Program-made: the position numbers and the translations under genes
Notes under the pieces: model-generated
Databases searched by the model: none
What the model saw: the letters and a program-made list of their open reading frames with translations, nothing else
Told to the model about the DNA's origin: nothing
Assembly: GCA_009778535.1 (NCBI GenBank)
Contig: WRJP01000002.1
Span: 1-37,592 of the forward strand
Reading direction: 5' to 3'
Length of the DNA stretch: 37,592 nt
Source of the DNA: Propionibacteriaceae bacterium
GTDB taxonomy: Bacteria; Actinomycetota; Actinomycetes; Propionibacteriales; Propionibacteriaceae
Shown: positions 1-8,284 of the stretch, piece by piece
Layout: each line of letters begins with the position of its first letter
Position numbering within the stretch: position 1 is the first letter of the stretch

Positions 1-500
1 AGTAACAGCAACTCGGGGTCAGTCATTAGCGCCCGCGCTATTTGAACTCGTTTACGTTCACCCTCGCTGAGAGTGCCAAAGGTGCGCCGCGCTAACTGAT
101 CAACCTGGAGCATCTTCATCAGGTGCTGTGCCCTATCGAAATCTGCTTCCTCATATTGCTCAATCCAGCGTCCCGTTACAGCATGTGCCGCAGAGATGAC
201 TACATCACGAACAGATTCTGATTTCGGAATTTGATCTGCCAGTGCTGCTGAAGTGACTCCGATGCGCGGCCTGAGTTCGAAAACGTCAACTTTGCCAAGT
301 CTTTGTCCCAGCAGGACAGCTGTTCCGCGGCTGGGGTGCCAATTTGCACCCAGAATCTGTAATAAAGTCGTTTTGCCGGCACCATTTGGGCCAATGATTA
401 CCCAACGCTCGCTGTCAGCAACAGTCCAATTGATATTGTGCAGCAAAGTGGTTTGGGAACGAACGACACAGACTCCGGTCAGCTCAACTACGGTTCCCAT
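1..500 (-). CDS. ABC transporter ATP-binding protein (C-terminus beyond window start)
   Basis: Reverse translation from the ATG at 500: MGTVVELTGV...WVIIGPNGAGKTTLLQILG (Walker A)...FGTLSEGERKRVQIARALMTDPELLLL (signature, Walker B). Absent from the ORF track because it is open at the window edge. Confidence 0.9.
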   Translation of the reverse strand, partial: MGTVVELTGVCVVRSQTTLLHNINWTVADSERWVIIGPNGAGKTTLLQILGANWHPSRGTAVLLGQRLGKVDVFELRPRIGVTSAALADQIPKSESVRDVVISAAHAVTGRWIEQYEEADFDRAQHLMKMLQVDQLARRTFGTLSEGERKRVQIARALMTDPELLL

Positions 501-608
501 ATGGGTAAATTACATTAGCGAAGCGATTTTCTCATTGTCTTGCAGTAGAAAACGCTGCAATGTCACCTGGCGCTAGAGACTTACACAATAAATTTGAAGC
601 AATGTCGA

Positions 609-1379
609 TCAGGCACCAGTGGAGTGCAAACCTCCATCGACATGAATCATTTCCCCTGTTGTCGCCAGGAACCAGTCACTCAATAGCGCCACAACCGCTT
701 TAGCTGTCGGCGTTGCATCGTTGGAATCCCAACCCAAGGGCGCGCGCTGCGCCCAGATGTCGTTGAAGCGCTGCGAACCGGGAATCGCCTTCTTGGCGAT
801 AGTGTCTAGCGGTCCCGCCGCGACTAGATTGCAGCGAATTCCGTCTGCCCCCAGATAACGTGCCAGATACCGCGAAGCGCTTTCCAGCGCAGCTTTGGAG
901 ACCCCCATCCAATCGTAGGTCGGCCAAGAAGTTCGAGCGTCGAACGTCAATCCAACTATTGCTGCTGATTTTGTAAACAGTGGTTTTACGGCCATGGCCA
1001 AACTCACCAAGGAATACGCTGAAGTATGCAGTGATACCGAGACGTCTTCCCAGTTTGTCGAAAGAAAGGCTCCCCCCAGCGCTCGTTCGGGGTTGGCGTA
1101 AGCGATGGAATGAACCAACCCGTCGAGGCTGTCGCAATGTTCACGCAGTGCTGTCGGGAGTGCCGCTAGCTGCTCGGCGTTGGTGACATCGACTTCCAAT
1201 AGCGGCGGCACCGGATTCAAACGCTGTAGGACACGCTGCGTTAGGCTCATCGCGCGTCCGAAGTTGCTCACGATCACATTCGCACCTTCAGCTTGGGCGA
1301 TTTCGACAACCCGATACCCAATCGAGGTATTCATAGTCACGCCTGCGACCATGATGTTTTTGCCCGCTAAGATTCCCAT
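609..1379 (-). CDS. fabI: Enoyl-[acyl-carrier-protein] reductase (FabI/InhA-like SDR)
   Basis: MGILAGKNIMVAGVTMNTSIGY...SIAYANPERALGG...YDWMGVSKAALES...LVAAGPLDTIAKK; start moved from 1412 to the internal Met. Lies directly after fabG. Confidence 0.88.
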   Translation of the reverse strand: MGILAGKNIMVAGVTMNTSIGYRVVEIAQAEGANVIVSNFGRAMSLTQRVLQRLNPVPPLLEVDVTNAEQLAALPTALREHCDSLDGLVHSIAYANPERALGGAFLSTNWEDVSVSLHTSAYSLVSLAMAVKPLFTKSAAIVGLTFDARTSWPTYDWMGVSKAALESASRYLARYLGADGIRCNLVAAGPLDTIAKKAIPGSQRFNDIWAQRAPLGWDSNDATPTAKAVVALLSDWFLATTGEMIHVDGGLHSTGA

Positions 1380-1419
1380 TTCGTCTCTCCGTTCTCCGAT
1401 CTGCTGCTGCACATCGCCG

Positions 1420-2130
1420 CTAGTGTCCCATTCCTAGGCCGCCATCCACTGGCAATATCGCGCCGGTGATATATCCGGCTTCATCACTGGTCAGGAAGCT
1501 CACTGCTGCTGCCACGTCGTCAACGTCTCCGGTTCTGGGGATTGCCAGTTGCGATAGATAGCCGTCGGTGACCTCATTTGACAAGCCCGCTGTCATATCA
1601 GTGGTGATGTAACCTGGAGCTACCACGTTTACGGTGATTCCGCGCGAGCCAATCTCTCTCGCCATTGACCTGGCAACACCAACGAGTCCGGCCTTGGTGG
1701 CTGCATAGTTCACCTGCCCTGGCGATCCTTTGAAAGCCACAACTGAACCAGTAAAGACGATCCTGCCCCATTTGGCGCGCAGCATGGACTTCGCTGCTCG
1801 TTTGGCACATAAAAAAGCGCCAGTGAGATTAACGTCAATAACCTGCTTCCAACTAGATTCACTCATTCTCAGCAGTAACATGTCGTCGGTCATTCCAGCA
1901 TTTGCAATCAAAATTTGAACTGGGCCGTTGGCAGCTTCAGCCTCGTCAAATGCGGCTGCTACTTGTGCTGAATCACAAACATCGCCAGCGATACCCAGTG
2001 CTGATTGCGGGGCATCTCCGCTTCGAGAAAAGCATGCTACCTTGTGTCCGGCTGCTAAATAGCGTTCGGCGATAGCCTTTCCGATACCTCGGTTCCCGCC
2101 GGTTACGAATACACTTCGGATTTGTCCCAT
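1420..2130 (-). CDS. fabG: 3-oxoacyl-ACP reductase (FabG/MabA-like SDR)
   Basis: SVFVTGGNRGIGKAIA (Rossmann), NYAATKAGLVG (YxxxK), TDMTAGL, YITGAILPVDGGLGMGH. Confidence 0.92.
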   Translation of the reverse strand: MGQIRSVFVTGGNRGIGKAIAERYLAAGHKVACFSRSGDAPQSALGIAGDVCDSAQVAAAFDEAEAANGPVQILIANAGMTDDMLLLRMSESSWKQVIDVNLTGAFLCAKRAAKSMLRAKWGRIVFTGSVVAFKGSPGQVNYAATKAGLVGVARSMAREIGSRGITVNVVAPGYITTDMTAGLSNEVTDGYLSQLAIPRTGDVDDVAAAVSFLTSDEAGYITGAILPVDGGLGMGH

Positions 2131-2273
2131 TAGGTCACGATAGCGCTATTGCGGTCAGCAAAAACTGAATTTTTCAACAACATCCCTGCCGCATATTTGT
2201 GTGACATCCCTAGAATTCCTAGATTTCACTTTTTCACTTGTCGCCAGCGACATGTCGTTGCTACGGTGGCTGC

Positions 2274-3875
2274 CTACGCCAGCGAAACCAGGTCGGCGTA
2301 GTCCGCATCCCACAAATCCTCGACTCCGTCGGGGAGCAACAGCACCCGTTCTGGTTCCAGAGCGTGTACGGCTCCTTCATCATGGGTGACCAAGATAATG
2401 GCGCCTTTATAGGTGCGGATAGCATTCAATACCTCTGCCCGTGACAGGGGGTCGAGGTTGTTGGTTGGCTCATCCAATAGCAGCACATTCGCGGCCGAAA
2501 CTACCAACATTGCCAGCGCCAGCCGAGTCTTTTCTCCGCCAGATAGCACTCCAACTGGCTTGTCTACATCGGTTCCAGTAAAGAGAAACGAGCCCAGCAA
2601 CGAACGCACCCCGGTTTCGGATAAGTCCTGCGGCGCTGACGTCATGGCGTTCTCCAACACGGTACGCGAGGTATCTAGCTGCTCGTGCTCTTGGGCGTAG
2701 TAGCCCAATTTCAGTCCGTGGCCTGGTTTGACCTCTCCGGTATCTGGTGGCTCGATGCCAGCCAGGATGCGCAGCAAGGTGGTTTTGCCTGCGCCGTTCA
2801 ACCCTAAAACAACCACTTTGGAACCGCTATCAATCGCCAACGAAACGTCGGTGAAAACTTCCAGTGAGCCGTAGCTTTTGGAAAGATCAGTAGCCGCTAA
2901 GGGGGTTTTCCCAACCGGAGCGGGCTTGGGAAACTTGATTTTGGCGACCTTACCCTCAACACGTTCAGCTTCCAAGCCGGTCAACAACTTATCCGCCCGC
3001 TTCAGCATCGTCTGAGCTGCAACTGCCTTTGTCGCCTTCGCGCGCATCTTATTCGCCTGTGCAATCAACGCTTCTGCTTTACGTTCGGCGCTGGCTCGTT
3101 CACGCTTGCGGCGTTTCTCATCGGTTTCACGTTGCAACAGGTAGTGCTTCCAATCCATCGCGTATTGATCGAGCACCTGCCGGTTCGCATCCAGGTGAAA
3201 AACCTTGTTGACGGTGGTTTGTAGCAGTCCTGCGTCGTGGGAAATAATCAGAAGTGCACCTGCGTATGAACTCAAAAATCCGCGCAGCCAAACGATCGAA
3301 TCTGCATCGAGATGGTTTGTTGGCTCGTCCAAAAGCAAGTTATCAGCACCAGAAAACAATATCCGCGCCAATTCCACTCGACGCCGCTGCCCTCCCGATA
3401 ACGTTCCTAAAGGTTGGGTCAAAACCCGATCAGGTAAACCCAAATTTGCCGCAATCTGAGCAGCCTGCGCCTGTGCCGGATAACCGCCAGCTACCGCAAA
3501 TTCTGCTTCTGCGCGCGCGTAGGCTTTCATAGCTTGGGCTTGTTCTTCCCCGGTGGTATGCGCCATTGCATCGGCGTAGCGCTGCAATCTAGCAAGAATA
3601 GAATCCAGCCCACGAGCGCCCAAGATTCGCTGCCTGGCTAACTGCTCCAAATCACCAGTTCGGGGGTCTTGCGGCAAATATCCGATACGGCCGCTGCGAG
3701 TAACTTGACCAGCTGCTGGCAAGCCCAGTCCGGCAAGGATTTTGGTCAGTGTGGTCTTACCGGCACCATTTCTCCCAACCAAGCCAATCTTGTCACCGGC
3801 TGCAATCTGGAAGCTGGCAGGTTGCAGGAGTAGCTGTGCTCCAGCCCGCACTTCCACATTTTTTGCAACCAACAC
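2274..3875 (-). CDS. ABC-F family ATP-binding protein (two ABC domains)
   Basis: Two Walker A motifs (GRNGAGKTT, GLNGAGKTT), two LSGGQ/LSGGE signatures, charged linker between the domains, no transmembrane segments. Confidence 0.9.
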   Translation of the reverse strand: MLVAKNVEVRAGAQLLLQPASFQIAAGDKIGLVGRNGAGKTTLTKILAGLGLPAAGQVTRSGRIGYLPQDPRTGDLEQLARQRILGARGLDSILARLQRYADAMAHTTGEEQAQAMKAYARAEAEFAVAGGYPAQAQAAQIAANLGLPDRVLTQPLGTLSGGQRRRVELARILFSGADNLLLDEPTNHLDADSIVWLRGFLSSYAGALLIISHDAGLLQTTVNKVFHLDANRQVLDQYAMDWKHYLLQRETDEKRRKRERASAERKAEALIAQANKMRAKATKAVAAQTMLKRADKLLTGLEAERVEGKVAKIKFPKPAPVGKTPLAATDLSKSYGSLEVFTDVSLAIDSGSKVVVLGLNGAGKTTLLRILAGIEPPDTGEVKPGHGLKLGYYAQEHEQLDTSRTVLENAMTSAPQDLSETGVRSLLGSFLFTGTDVDKPVGVLSGGEKTRLALAMLVVSAANVLLLDEPTNNLDPLSRAEVLNAIRTYKGAIILVTHDEGAVHALEPERVLLLPDGVEDLWDADYADLVSLA

Positions 3876-3910
3876 GAGGAATGAGTCTAGCTAACCAGCG
3901 TGAACCGGTC

Positions 3911-3939
3911 ATATCACTACGGTGCAGGAGGGACGTCAA
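3911..3939 (-). promoter_or_regulatory. Candidate sigma70-type promoter for the ABC-F gene
   Basis: On the minus strand: TTGACG (3934-3939), 17-bp spacer, TGATAT (3911-3916), about 36 bp upstream of the GTG start at 3875. Confidence 0.55.
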
Positions 3940-4017
3940 CGGTAACCAGCGGGTTGGGGCGCGCGAACAGGGCTCCCTATTTGTCATCTGGTCGCGCTGC
4001 GGAGCAGCGTCGCAGGA

Positions 4018-4236
4018 TCACTGTTTACTGGGTCGGCCGGGACGCCGGATGGGATTTGCATCGGCAGGCAGACGGCCGGAGCGTTTCAACTCTTGACGCA
4101 GCAGCATCTCGATGTGGGCGTTCAGGGAGCGGAACTCATCACTGGCCCAGCGGGTTAGGGCAAGGTGTACAGCAGGGTCTAGGCGCAGCAGAATCGACCG
4201 GCGTCCGCCAGCCGATTCTGGTGTCGAATCATCCAT
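4018..4236 (-). CDS. Small Arc/MetJ-like ribbon-helix-helix DNA-binding protein
   Basis: 72 aa: RRSILLRLDPAVHLALTRWASDEFRSLNAHIEMLLRQELKRSGR; RHH pattern. ATG overlaps the upstream stop by 1 nt (TGATG). Confidence 0.8.
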   Translation of the reverse strand: MDDSTPESAGGRRSILLRLDPAVHLALTRWASDEFRSLNAHIEMLLRQELKRSGRLPADANPIRRPGRPSKQ

Positions 4237-5171
4237 CAGTTATAGAGCGTTCCGGCATTTACCACCGGGGTAGCTTGGGCTGAGCCGCACAGTACTACGA
4301 GCAGGTTAGAAACCATCGCGGCCTTGCGCTCTTCGTCAAGAGCTACCACATCATCTGCTTCCAATCTACGCAGCGCTGCTTCCACCATCGAGACTGCACC
4401 TTCCACAATCAACTCCCGGGCTGCAATCACTGCCGAGGCTTGCTGACGTTGCAACATCGCATGGGCGATTTCTTGGGCGTATGCCAGTGATGAGATTCTG
4501 ACCTCGACCACTTCCAAACCAGCAATCGCTATCCGCGCAGCGACTTCTTGTGCCAGTTCTTGCGCTACCTGTTCTGTGGAACCGCGCAGGGACGTCGTAC
4601 CGGCATCTGAACTACCGTAGGGATGGGCAGAAGCGACATGCCGCAGTGCCGACTCGGATTGGATGGCGACGAAGCCCGCAAATTTTTCGACTGCGAAAAC
4701 CGCCTTCGCGGTATCGGCAACTTGCCATACTACGATGGCAGCGATGTTTACCGGATTACCATCGGCATCGTTCACTTTGAGTTCATTGGTTTCAAAGTTC
4801 CGAACTTTGATGGAAACCTTCTTGGTAATCACCATGGGGATGGTCATCCGCAGTCCAGTTATGCGGATCGTGCCCACGTATTTACCAAAGAATTGCAGCA
4901 CCTTTGTCTCGCCAGGATTGACTATCCGTATTGTCGAAAACAGCACGCCTGCCCCCAGCCACGCCACTACCGACAAGATCAGCAACACAAAGTCCTCATC
5001 ACCAGCCTCTTCTTTGATGGCGAACAGCACAAAGACCCAGATGCCCACCACAGTGATTGCGATTGCTAAGACCAGCGCTAACCAACCATTGATTGAAAAC
5101 GCGGTCACTTCCTTCACTTCGCTTCCGGCTCCGGTGTTCTGGAGCGGAGCGCCAACATTGTCAGTATTCAT
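4236..5171 (-). CDS. SPFH/Band 7 domain membrane protein
   Basis: Two N-terminal hydrophobic segments, then ...VNPGETKVLQFFGKYVGTIRITGLRMTIPMV...VADTAKAVFAVEKFAGFVAIQSESALRHVA...; good RBS (GGGAGGG). Confidence 0.85.
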   Translation of the reverse strand: MNTDNVGAPLQNTGAGSEVKEVTAFSINGWLALVLAIAITVVGIWVFVLFAIKEEAGDEDFVLLILSVVAWLGAGVLFSTIRIVNPGETKVLQFFGKYVGTIRITGLRMTIPMVITKKVSIKVRNFETNELKVNDADGNPVNIAAIVVWQVADTAKAVFAVEKFAGFVAIQSESALRHVASAHPYGSSDAGTTSLRGSTEQVAQELAQEVAARIAIAGLEVVEVRISSLAYAQEIAHAMLQRQQASAVIAARELIVEGAVSMVEAALRRLEADDVVALDEERKAAMVSNLLVVLCGSAQATPVVNAGTLYN

Positions 5172-5191
5172 CTTTACCCTCCCATTAAAAC

Positions 5192-5210
5192 TGATATCAA
5201 ATAGATATCA
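5192..5210. promoter_or_regulatory. Candidate tandem operator TGATATCA-AAT-AGATATCA upstream of the SPFH-RHH operon
   Basis: TGATATC-AAATA-GATATCA is a perfect 7-5-7 inverted repeat. It also reads as two 8-bp near-palindromes whose starts are 11 bp apart (5192 and 5203), 21 bp upstream of the SPFH ATG. Confidence 0.6.
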
Positions 5211-5300
5211 CAATAACTGCGGCGGTTCAAGTCTTCGAGCCTGCTATCTCAAACCTCGATTTGAATGTAGGCTCAAATCACCTCATGCGAAAGGAATACT

Positions 5301-5939
5301 GTGGCTACCAGGTCAACGCTTGCAGCACCAGTAACTGCTCGTATCGAGGTGAAAAAATCAATCTTCATCGGACAAGTAATTCCGGTCGTCGATGTAGCAC
5401 AAGCCAATGCCGCCCTTGCCGCGATACGGAAAGAGCATTACGGCGCACGGCACCACTGCTCCGCAATGATCTTAGGTGATGACGGTGAACTCCAACGTTC
5501 CAATGACGATGGTGAACCAGCGGGCAGCGCAGGCGCTCCAATCTTGGCGGTATTAGTGCATCAGAACCTGACCAATGTAATTGCCGTCGTGACCCGCTAT
5601 TTCGGAGGAACATTGCTGGGGGTTGGCGGCTTGATTCGTGCCTACACCAGTGCAGTATCCGGGGCGCTTACTCGCGCTACAGTGGTGTCGTATCAGCCAG
5701 CAACTGCCTATCTGCTCAGCTGCGATTTTGAGATTCAAGGCGATTTTGAATCGAAGCTGCGAATGTGGCTGGAAAACCACTGTGCTGAGTTGACGCAAGC
5801 CAGCTATGAACCGCATCCGCAATTTGAGTTACGCGTAGCAGAATCCGACGAAGTAGATTTCGCCACCTGGGTTGCCCCTTGGCGCAGCAAAGGGGTTAGC
5901 AGCGCTGCGCTCGGGGCAGCAAAGATCGCTATTAGCTGA
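5301..5939 (+). CDS. YigZ/IMPACT family protein
   Basis: GTG start with upstream AAAGGA; KKSIFIGQVIPV...HHCSAMILGDDGELQRSNDDGEPAGSAGAPIL...VVTRYFGGTLLGVGGLIRAY. Confidence 0.92.
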   Translation: MATRSTLAAPVTARIEVKKSIFIGQVIPVVDVAQANAALAAIRKEHYGARHHCSAMILGDDGELQRSNDDGEPAGSAGAPILAVLVHQNLTNVIAVVTRYFGGTLLGVGGLIRAYTSAVSGALTRATVVSYQPATAYLLSCDFEIQGDFESKLRMWLENHCAELTQASYEPHPQFELRVAESDEVDFATWVAPWRSKGVSSAALGAAKIAIS

Positions 5940-6495
5940 CGGTGATCGCCTTATTCGGATCGGGCTCATGTGGCGGATTCGCAGGTCTGTCTGAGAAGCC
6001 CAGCAGGACTGATACCGAAAAATCGAAATCCGGCGGAAAACCTAAGCGCTGTTTCATCGCTTCGCCTGCTTCGCCGTCAAAAAGGACTCGGGCAAATCCA
6101 CAAATCACCGAATCCACCCCAAGTGAGGCAGCGGCAAGCGTTAAATGCGAGGCCACGATTCCGCAATCCAGATCAATGTAGTGAGCTATTCCCGCCGGAT
6201 CTTTCGCGATAAACATGATGGCCGAAGCGTTGTAGAAAAGGGTGCCGCCGCGATCCATTAGGCGTTGGTGGTCTTTCGGAGAGCTAATCGCCATGCGCGC
6301 CATAGCATTTGCGTCTAACTCGTCTATCAAGGCTTTATCGGAAAGTGTAATAATCCGCCAAGGCTGTCTGTTCTTCGCGCTGGGCGCGCAAAGCCCCGCA
6401 TGTGCGATCTCTTGTAAGGTCTGTTCCGGAATCGGTGCGCCGTCAAAAGTCCGGCAAGAGTATCTGGTCTTGATCACTTCGAGAGTTTGGTTCAT
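5932..6495 (-). CDS. Nitroreductase family protein
   Basis: MNQTLEVIKTRYSCRTFDGAPIPEQTLQEIAHAGLCAPSAKNRQPWRI...; start moved from 6603 to the internal Met. Overlaps the convergent YigZ stop by 8 bp. Confidence 0.88.
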   Translation of the reverse strand: MNQTLEVIKTRYSCRTFDGAPIPEQTLQEIAHAGLCAPSAKNRQPWRIITLSDKALIDELDANAMARMAISSPKDHQRLMDRGGTLFYNASAIMFIAKDPAGIAHYIDLDCGIVASHLTLAAASLGVDSVICGFARVLFDGEAGEAMKQRLGFPPDFDFSVSVLLGFSDRPANPPHEPDPNKAITVS

Positions 6496-6673
6496 CTGCG
6501 CCTCATTTCTGTTCGGTATCGTGGGAACACTCACCTGTTCCAATTTTGTCAGAAAACGCTCCAGATTTGGGAGAATCCACCCACCTTTTACCTCGTAAAC
6601 CAAACTGATTATCCTGGTTCGGCTAGTTGAGCGACCAGCAGAATGCGGTGCTCAAACTAACCAGAAAAACACT

Positions 6674-8212
6674 TCACCGCTTGCGGAACAGTTTCTGTTT
6701 CGCCGACAGCAGCATTTTGCGCATCACTTCAACCTTTAGTAGGTACGCCGCTAGCGCGTAGGTAACCAACCCCAAGGTGCCGTAGCACGCGAGCCGCGCC
6801 AACCGATCAACGAAGCGCTCCCCCGGCAATGCCAGATAGTTAAACAACAAGAAAACGACACCGGCGCAAACCGCCGCGCAAACCAGAATCCGCAAAAATT
6901 GCCCGGCTACCTTTTTCAAACCCATCCGCCCGATATGCTTTCGCAACACCGCCACCATCATGATCGCGCAGGTGACGCTGGCGATAGAAGTCGCTAGCGT
7001 CAATCCACGCGCGTACAGGACATCTTTGAGAACAATATCGAGAATGATGTTGATCACTACCGCTATGATGCCCAAAAGCATCGGTATTCTCGTTTTTTGC
7101 AGTGCATAGAAAACTCGCGCGAAAAAACTACGCAGCCCATATCCGATAAGCCCAATAATGTAGAACGCGAATACGGGAGCGGTATACAGCGTGTTTGCGT
7201 GGGTATACTCACCGCGCTCAAACAGTAGCGCCACAATATCGGTTTGCAATAAATAAGCGATGACAATCACAGGCAAGGTGATCAACGCTATCGTTTCAAT
7301 CGAGACTCGGATGGTTTTTTTCATACCATCGGTGTCATTCTTGGCCGCAAACCGTGAAAGCCGCGTATACATTACGGTGGTGATAGGGACAATCAGGATC
7401 CCCATTATGGGCTGTCCAATGCGGAAACTCTCGCCGATGGCAGACGGAGCGTTGTCCCCCATAGCCGAAGAAAATCTGGTATCGACGATTGTGTTGAGCT
7501 CGTCGAAAGCGGCGCTGATGAATCCCGGGATTGCCAGCATAAACATCCGTCGCAGATCGGCATCTTTGAGATTAAGTTTTGCGCGATAGTGGAAGCGGCC
7601 TTTCAAAAAAGGCAGCAGGATTAGTATCTGCACTGCGGCAGAGCATCCAGCGATTAGCGCCACCATGCGGATGTCGTCGAATATCAAGCAGGCGATGATG
7701 ACGCAAAAGCTCAGCGCGAACCCCATTAGTTGTTCCGGCAGGAAATGTTTTCTGGCGTTTAGCAGGTTGGCCAATACGCCTGCCACCGCCCAAAACATCA
7801 GGAACGGTATGATGCGGCGCGTCATGTCGATTACCAGCGCCAAACCTTCCGGACTGCCGTCCCATACTATTGCGCCAAACTGCGGTGCGAGTAGGACTCC
7901 CAGCCCACTAGCGATGATCGCACACAGGATATACAGGTTCAGCACATTGCTAGCGAAAACTCCAGCGGGCTTCTCGCCGGAGTCTAGTCGTATCTTGGAA
8001 TAGATTGGGATGAATGAAGCGCTGGTGCCGATGCTAAAGAGAATCGTAAAGATATAGACGATGTTGAAGGAGGCCAAATACGCGCTTTTTTCCACTGTTT
8101 GCCCGAATTGCGCTGCTAGCACTGCTTCTCTAACAAACCCGACAATTTTGCTGAGTACGATTACCAGCGACAACAGAATTGTCGTCTTAAATACTTTTTC
8201 CGGTTCTGCCAT
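6674..8212 (-). CDS. murJ: MurJ/MviN-family lipid flippase
   Basis: Polytopic membrane protein: SLVIVLSKIVGFVREAVLAAQFG...PIMGILIVPITTVMYTRLSRFAAKND...YGLRSFFARVFYALQKTRIP; GGAGGT RBS before the Met at 8212. Confidence 0.88.
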   Translation of the reverse strand: MAEPEKVFKTTILLSLVIVLSKIVGFVREAVLAAQFGQTVEKSAYLASFNIVYIFTILFSIGTSASFIPIYSKIRLDSGEKPAGVFASNVLNLYILCAIIASGLGVLLAPQFGAIVWDGSPEGLALVIDMTRRIIPFLMFWAVAGVLANLLNARKHFLPEQLMGFALSFCVIIACLIFDDIRMVALIAGCSAAVQILILLPFLKGRFHYRAKLNLKDADLRRMFMLAIPGFISAAFDELNTIVDTRFSSAMGDNAPSAIGESFRIGQPIMGILIVPITTVMYTRLSRFAAKNDTDGMKKTIRVSIETIALITLPVIVIAYLLQTDIVALLFERGEYTHANTLYTAPVFAFYIIGLIGYGLRSFFARVFYALQKTRIPMLLGIIAVVINIILDIVLKDVLYARGLTLATSIASVTCAIMMVAVLRKHIGRMGLKKVAGQFLRILVCAAVCAGVVFLLFNYLALPGERFVDRLARLACYGTLGLVTYALAAYLLKVEVMRKMLLSAKQKLFRKR

Positions 8213-8284
8213 GTGACCTCCGCGGCAGCACCTATTTGCTGGTCTTAATGATGGCACCCCATCTGTTTATTGGCAGCGCATTGT

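Noticed and set aside
4-576. Plus-strand ORF 253-576 and minus-strand ORF 200-394
   Set aside because: Both overlap the recognisable ABC ATPase reading frame on the minus strand.
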